Origin: Streptomyces sp. CB01373
GTDB lineage: Bacteria; Actinomycetota; Actinomycetes; Streptomycetales; Streptomycetaceae
Direction of reading: 5' to 3'
DNA: 64,000 nt
NCBI RefSeq assembly: GCF_002803075.1
Contig: NZ_NNBK01000021.1
Location: forward strand, 1-64,000
Shown here in pieces: positions 59,394 through 64,000 of this stretch. The translations under genes were made by a program, and so were the position numbers. The first letter of the stretch is position 1. Each line of letters starts with the position of its first letter. The notes under the pieces were generated by a model. It saw only the letters and a list, made by a program, of their open reading frames with translations. It was not told the origin of the DNA and did not search any database.

Positions 59394-62300
59394 ATGGGTG
59401 TACGCACATGGATCGACTCCTGGCCGGTCTACCGCCAGCTCAAGGGCACGGACCCGCTGGGCCGCGGGGCGGCCGCCAAGAGCGGGCCCAGCGCACGGCT
59501 CACTCCGCGGGTCGCCTCCGCCGACCGGGTGGTGAAGTCGATCTGTCCGTACTGCGCCGTCGGCTGCGGCCAGAACGTCTACGTCGAGGACGAGCGGGTC
59601 ACCCAGATCGAGGGCGACCCGGACTCCCCCATCTCCCGCGGCAGGCTGTGCCCCAAGGGCGCGGCCAGCCTTCAGCTCACCACGGGCGGTGCCCGTGAGC
59701 ACTACGTCCTCTACCGGCGCCCGCACGGCACCCGGTGGGAGCGGCTCGACCTCGACACGGCGATGGACATGATCGCCGACCGGGTGATCGAGGCCCGTCG
59801 CGCCGGCTGGCAGTGGGAGGTCGACGACACCCGCACCCGGCGCACGATGGGCATCGCCGGCCTGGGCGGGGCGACGCTGGACAACGAGGAGAACTATCTG
59901 ATCAAGAAGCTCTTCACGGCGCTGGGCGCGATCCAGATCGAGAACCAGGCCCGTGTTTGACACTCCTCCACCGTTCCCAGTCTGGGAACCTCGTTCGGCC
60001 GCGGCGGCGCGACCAACTTCCAGCAGGACCTGCAGAACTCGGACTGCATCGTCATCCAGGGCTCGAACATGGCCGAGTGCCATCCGGTCGGCTTCCAGTG
60101 GGTGATGGAGGCGAAGGCCCGAGGCGCGAAGCTGGTCCACGTCGACCCGCGGTTCACCCGCACCAGCGCGCTGGCCGACGTGCACGTGCCGCTGCGCGCC
60201 GGCTCGGACATCGCCTTCCTCGGCGCGATCATCAACTACGTCCTGAGCAACGACAAGTACTTCCGTGACTACGTCGTGGCCTACACCAACGGGCCCGTGC
60301 TGCTGAGCGAGGACTTCCAGGACACCGAGGACCTCGACGGCGTGTTCTCCGGCCTCGACCCCGACAGCGGCACGTACGACAGCACGAGCTGGCAGTACGA
60401 GGGCATGGAGATGCAGGCGGCCTCCGGCAAGCGCGACCTGGAGTACGAGAAGCGCACCGGCCGCCGCAGCCTGGTGAGCGAGTCGGCACGTGGCGAGGCC
60501 CACGGTTCGGGCGGCGCGGACATCGGCGCGGGCCACCCCGAACGCGACGAGACGATGACCCACCCGCGGTGCGTGTTCCAGGTGCTCAAGCGGCACTACG
60601 CCCGCTACACCCCGGAGATGGTCGAGCGGATCTGCGGCGTGCCGCAGGACCTGTTCCGCCAGGTGTGCGAGCTCGTGACCGAGAACTCCGGGCGCGAGCG
60701 GACCACCGCGTTCGCGTACGCGGTGGGCTGGACCCAGCACACCGTGGGGGTGCAGTACATCCGCGCCGCCGCCGTGCTGCAGACCCTGCTCGGCAACATC
60801 GGCCGGCCGGGCGGCGGCATCATGGCCCTGCGCGGGCACGCCTCCATCCAGGGGTCGACGGACATCCCCACCCTGTTCGACCTGCTGCCCGGCTACATCC
60901 CGATGCCGCACGCCCATCTGAACGACGACCTGGACTCCTTCGTCCAGGGCGAGGCGGCGCGCAACGGCTACTGGGGCAACATGCGTTCCTACCTGGTGAG
61001 CCTGCTCAAGGCGTACTGGGGTGAGGCGGCGACGCCCGACAACGAGTTCTGCTTCGACTACCTGCCGCGGCTCACGGGCTCCCATTCCACCTACGAGACG
61101 GTGATGGCCCAGATGGAAGGCGTCTGCAAGGGCTACTTCCTGCTGGGAGAGAACCCCGCGGTGGGCTCCGCCAACGCAAAGATGCAGCGGCTGGGCATGG
61201 CCAACCTGGACTGGCTGGTGGTTCGCGACTTCTCCCTCATCGAGTCGGCCACCTGGTGGAAGGACGGCCCGGAGATCGAGAGCGGGGAGATGCGCACGGA
61301 GGACATCCGCACCGAGGTGTTCTTCCTGCCGGCCGCCGCGCACACGGAGAAGGACGGCAGTTTCACCAACACGCAGCGGCTGCTGCAGTGGCACCACCAG
61401 GCCGTCGAACCGTCCGGCGAGGCGCGCAGCGACCTGTGGTTCACCTTCCACCTCGGCCGCATCATCCGGCGCAAGCTCGCCGGTTCGGCAGACCCGATGG
61501 ACCGGCCGGTGCTCGACCTGACCTGGGACTATCCCACGAAGGGTGAGACCGCCGAGCCCGAGGCGGAGGCGGTGCTCGCCGAGATCAACGGGTTCGACGC
61601 CGAGGGACGGCCGCTGGCGTCCTACGAGCAGCTGACCCCGGACGGTTCCACCGCGTGCGGCTGCTGGATCTACTGCGGTGTGTACGCCGACGGCGTCAAC
61701 CAGGCCGCGCGCCGCAAGCCGGGCAAGGAGCAGAACTGGGTCGCCAACCAGTGGGGCTGGGCGTGGCCCGCCAACCGCCGGATCCTGTACAACCGGGCCT
61801 CGGCCGACCCCGACGGCAAACCGTGGAGCGAGCGCAAGGCGCTGGTGTGGTGGGACGAGGACGAGGCGCAGTGGACCGGCCACGACATCGCCGACTTCGC
61901 CAAGGAGAAGTCGCCGCACCACCGGCCGCCGCCGGACGCGACCGGCCCCCAGGCCCTGTCGGGCATCGACCCCTTCGTGATGCAGGCCGACGGCAAGGCC
62001 TGGCTGTACGCGCCGTCCGGGCTCACGGACGGGCCGCTGCCGACACACTACGAGCCGCAGGAGTCGCCGTTCCCGAACCTCCTGTACGGGCAGCAGCGCA
62101 ATCCGGCGCGGTACGTGACGCGGTCGCTTCCGGACAACCGCTACGGGCCCAGTGCCGGCGAGCCGGGTTCGGAGGTGTTCCCGTTCGTGGCCACCACCTA
62201 CCGGCTCACCGAGCACCACACGGCGGGCGGCATGTCCCGCTGGCTGCCCTATCTGGCGGAGCTGCAACCGGAGTTCTTCTGCGAGGTGTCGCCGGAACTG

Positions 62301-62654
62301 GCCGCCGAGCGCGGTCTGGAGCACACCGGCTGGGCGACGATCGTCAGTGCCCGGGCCGTCATCGAGGCACGGGTGCTGGTCACCGACCGGGTGCCGCCGC
62401 TGACCGTGCACGGCCGCACCCTGCACCAGGTGGGCCTGCCCTACCACTGGGGCCCGAACGGCTACAGCACCGGCGACGCCGCCAACGAACTGCTCCACCT
62501 CTCCCTCGACCCCAACGTCCACATCCAGGAGGCCAAGGCGTTCGGCGTCGACATCCGCCCGGGCCGCCGCCCGAGGGGGCCGGCTGCGGTGGAACTGGTC
62601 CGCTCCTACCAGGCGCGGGCGGGCATCGACGAGCACACCGGAACCCAGCCCTGA
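59394..62654 (+). CDS. fdhA: Formate dehydrogenase alpha subunit, selenoprotein (Sec189, UGA read-through)
   Basis: The frame opens at ATG 59394 and meets TGA at 59958-59960, but the family continues in the same frame to 62654 (1086 residues). The residues around it, NQARV-U-HSSTVPSLGTSFGRGGATN, match the active site of FdnG/FdhF, where U is selenocysteine bound to Mo. N-terminal [4Fe-4S] Cys are at 51, 54, 58 and 86 (CPYCAVGC, LCPKGA). Molybdopterin guanine dinucleotide-binding domains follow. A SECIS-like hairpin sits right after the TGA, and selD, tRNA-Sec and selB are adjacent. It oxidises formate to CO2. No clear twin-arginine signal is seen, so its side of the membrane is uncertain. Confidence 0.95.
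59958..59995 (+). promoter_or_regulatory. Bacterial SECIS-like element
   Basis: Downstream of the UGA (59958-59960) GTTCCC (59973-59978), loop AGTCT, GGGAAC (59984-59989) forms a 6-bp apical stem. Its loop holds the GU that SelB needs, at nearly the same distance as in E. coli fdhF (loop AGGUCU). It lies within the coding sequence. Confidence 0.8.
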
Positions 62655-62673
62655 CCGGCGGATCGTGCGGGGC

Positions 62674-63696
62674 TCACTTCAGGACGACGGAGTGGGCCCC
62701 GCGCGGGACGAGTTCACCGATCACCGGAAAGCCGGGGACCTCCCCGGCGATCAGGAGGCCGCCGGAGGTCTGGGCGTCCGCCAGCAGGAGGCGGGTGCCG
62801 GCGTCGGCGCCGCCGAAGTCGGTGAACGGCTCCACCCAGGCCAGGTTGCGCCGTGTGCCGCCGCTGACGTAGCCGTCGCGTACGGCCTCGCGGGCGCCGT
62901 CCAGGTAGGGCACGGCGGCGGTGTCGATCACCGCCGTCACGTCCGAGGCGCGGGCGAGTTTGTGCAGATGGCCCAGGAGGCCGAAGCCCGTCACATCGGT
63001 GGCGCAGGAGGCCCCGGCGGCCAGGGCGGCGGCGCAGGCGTCCCGGTTGAGGGCCACCATGGTGGCCACGGCCTCCTCGAACCGCTCGCCGGTGGCCTTG
63101 TGGCGGTTGTTCAGTACGCCGAGGCCGAGCGGTTTGGTCAGGGTCAGGGGCAGACCGGGCCGGCCGGCGTCGTTGCGCAGCAGCCGGGCGGGATCGGCCA
63201 GGCCGGTGACGGCCATGCCGTACTTGGGTTCGGGGTCGTCGACGCTGTGCCCGCCGCCCACGTGGCAGCCGGCCCCGGCGGCGACCTCGAGACCGCCGCG
63301 CAGCACCTCGCGGGCCAGCTCGAAGGGCAGCACGTCCCGCGGCCAGGCCAGCAGGTTGACGGCGAGGACGGGGCGGCCGCCCATCGCGTACACGTCCGAC
63401 AGGGCGTTGGCCGCGGCGATGCGTCCCCAGTCGTAGGGGTCGTCGACGACGGGGGTGAAGAAGTCGGCGGTGGACACCACCGCCTGCGTGGCGTCACCCC
63501 CCGCAGGCAGCGCCACGACGGCCGCGTCGTCCCCGGTGGCCAGTCCGACGAGCAGCGGGGTGTCCCCGGTGTCCGGCAGCATGGTGGCCAGCCCGCCGAG
63601 CACGTCCTCCAGCTCACCCGGCGGAATCTTGCAGGCGCAGCCGCCACCATGGGCGAACTGGGTGAGCCGTACGGGGGTTTCATGGGTGGCGGTCAC
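62674..63696 (-). CDS. selD: Selenophosphate synthetase
   Basis: A 340-residue SelD. The N-terminal active site HGGGCACKIPP has the catalytic Cys at 20 and Lys at 23 (Cys17/Lys20 in E. coli), so this is the Cys form, not a selenoprotein. GDDAAVVAL, NALSDVYAMGGRP and GGGHSVDDPEPKYG line the ATP/Mg site, and TDVTGFGLLGHL completes the AIRS-type fold. It makes selenophosphate, the donor for Sec-tRNA. It converges on fdhA with only 19 bases between stops. Confidence 0.96.
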   Translation of the reverse strand: MTATHETPVRLTQFAHGGGCACKIPPGELEDVLGGLATMLPDTGDTPLLVGLATGDDAAVVALPAGGDATQAVVSTADFFTPVVDDPYDWGRIAAANALSDVYAMGGRPVLAVNLLAWPRDVLPFELAREVLRGGLEVAAGAGCHVGGGHSVDDPEPKYGMAVTGLADPARLLRNDAGRPGLPLTLTKPLGLGVLNNRHKATGERFEEAVATMVALNRDACAAALAAGASCATDVTGFGLLGHLHKLARASDVTAVIDTAAVPYLDGAREAVRDGYVSGGTRRNLAWVEPFTDFGGADAGTRLLLADAQTSGGLLIAGEVPGFPVIGELVPRGAHSVVLK

Positions 63697-63805
63697 GCTG
63701 TGCTCCTGTCTCCTGTCTCGATGATCCGGCGCTCTCCCGGTCCCGGTGGACCGGTCGGTGCGCCCGCGCCGTCCGTGCCGGCCTTCCGGTAGCGTGGCCG
63801 CCGGT

Positions 63806-63898
63806 GGAGGCGTGTGGGTGCCTGGTGGCCCTCCCGGTCTTCAAAACCGAGGTGTCCGAGGATCTCGGACAGGCGGGTTCGATTCCCGTCCGCCTCCG
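63806..63898 (+). tRNA. selC: tRNA-Sec (anticodon UCA)
   Basis: A 93-base tRNA with the features of selenocysteine tRNA. Acceptor GGAGGCG / CGCCTCC. Anticodon loop CTTCAAA with UCA. A long variable arm TGTCCGAG-GAT-CTCGGACA (8-bp stem). T-arm GCGGGTTCGATTCCCGT. Long D region GGGTGCCTGGTGGCCC. Discriminator G; CCA not encoded. It decodes the UGA of fdhA. It is on the plus strand between selD and the end of selB, both on the minus strand. Confidence 0.96.
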
Positions 63899-64000
63899 CT
63901 CTCCTCTGTGTCCGCTCGGCAGCGTCTGTGCTGGGCGTCGACTCGTTCCGTGTGGCCGTGGGTGTCGAGGTACTCCAGCAGGGGCACGGCGACTCTGCGG
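63841..64000 (-). CDS. selB: SelB elongation factor, C-terminal end (partial, enters at right edge)
   Basis: On the minus strand from the window edge the frame reads RRVAVPLLEYLDTHGHTERV and then DAQHRRCRADTEE. This matches the last winged-helix domain of SelB, in which VxLLExLDxxGxTxR is conserved and which binds SECIS RNA. In most relatives the protein ends soon after the HRRxR. Here no stop appears until 63841-63843, which lies inside the tRNA-Sec gene on the other strand, so about 20 final codons are antisense to selC. The rest of the gene is beyond position 64000. Confidence 0.65.
   Translation of the reverse strand, partial: RRVAVPLLEYLDTHGHTERVDAQHRRCRADTEESGGGRESNPPVRDPRTPRF

Noticed and set aside
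59958..60069. Premature stop splitting formate dehydrogenase into two genes (pseudogene)
   Set aside because: The TGA is at the exact Sec position, the frame is open on both sides, a SECIS-like hairpin follows and selD, selC and selB are adjacent.
58323..62636. 1437-codon minus-strand frame opposite fdhA
   Set aside because: Antisense shadow; it has no start signal and no recognisable domain, whereas FdhA is unmistakable.

Overview
The window is high-GC actinobacterial DNA and is almost certainly from a Streptomyces chromosome. The evidence is extreme third-position GC, GTG starts with AAGGAG-type ribosome sites, long perfect-stem terminators, a snapalysin/LysR protease pair, a DUF1996 sortase substrate, Tat-lipoprotein signals and a selenocysteine formate dehydrogenase locus. 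No rRNA operon, CRISPR array or large biosynthetic cluster is visible. Most genes are accessory metabolism; pyc, pgm and ctaD are the only housekeeping-like ones.

Layout. 1-0.6 kb: remnants of two insertion sequences (IS5-type and IS607-type). 0.6-5 kb: a membrane HTH protein, a secreted protein, a CbiZ-type cobinamide amidohydrolase and an MHS-family transporter. 5-11.8 kb: a translationally coupled four-gene operon (APC permease, FGGY kinase, GlpA-like FAD dehydrogenase, partner FAD/NAD oxidoreductase) divergent from a DeoR regulator, with a perfect 17-bp inverted repeat at the two ends of the intergenic region. 11.9-15 kb: lipoprotein, hypothetical, snapalysin and its LysR activator. 15-21.6 kb: pyruvate carboxylase, phosphoglucomutase and a 5'-truncated transporter. 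21.7-25.7 kb: small stress-type genes and a solitary cytochrome oxidase subunit I coupled to a small membrane protein. 26-31.3 kb: LysR regulator divergent from a benzoylformate decarboxylase / benzaldehyde dehydrogenase / aromatic acid transporter operon (lower mandelate pathway). 31.5-41.4 kb: multisensor SpoIIE phosphatase, TetR, secreted serine protease, FAD oxidoreductase, L,D-transpeptidase lipoprotein, anti-sigma-type ATPase and an orphan ABC ATPase. 41.4-45.7 kb: sortase-anchored DUF1996 protein, a tRNA-like element with its own terminator, and a multicopper oxidase. 46-49 kb: complete ferredoxin/reductase/P450 set. 49-55.6 kb: carboxylate-amine ligase, a possible small ORF, a glutamine-dependent amidotransferase of the N-acetylglutaminylglutamine-amide type and an S9 peptidase. 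56.4-64 kb: selenium/formate region.

The clearest functional unit is the last. FdhB, NrfD-type FdhC, a hemerythrin-domain protein and FdhA lie in one direction. FdhA reads through an in-frame UGA at codon 189 that is followed by a SECIS-like hairpin. selD, the tRNA-Sec gene (anticodon UCA) and the end of selB follow, so the decoding machinery sits beside the gene that needs it. The open frame of selB runs antisense into the tRNA-Sec gene.

The most unusual items are the atypical tRNA-Gly(UCC)-like element at 43.7 kb, the selB/selC overlap, the NAGGN-like operon that lacks the usual acetyltransferase/ATP-grasp gene, the glycerol-kinase-like enzyme with a changed substrate-site residue, and several clear palindromic operators.
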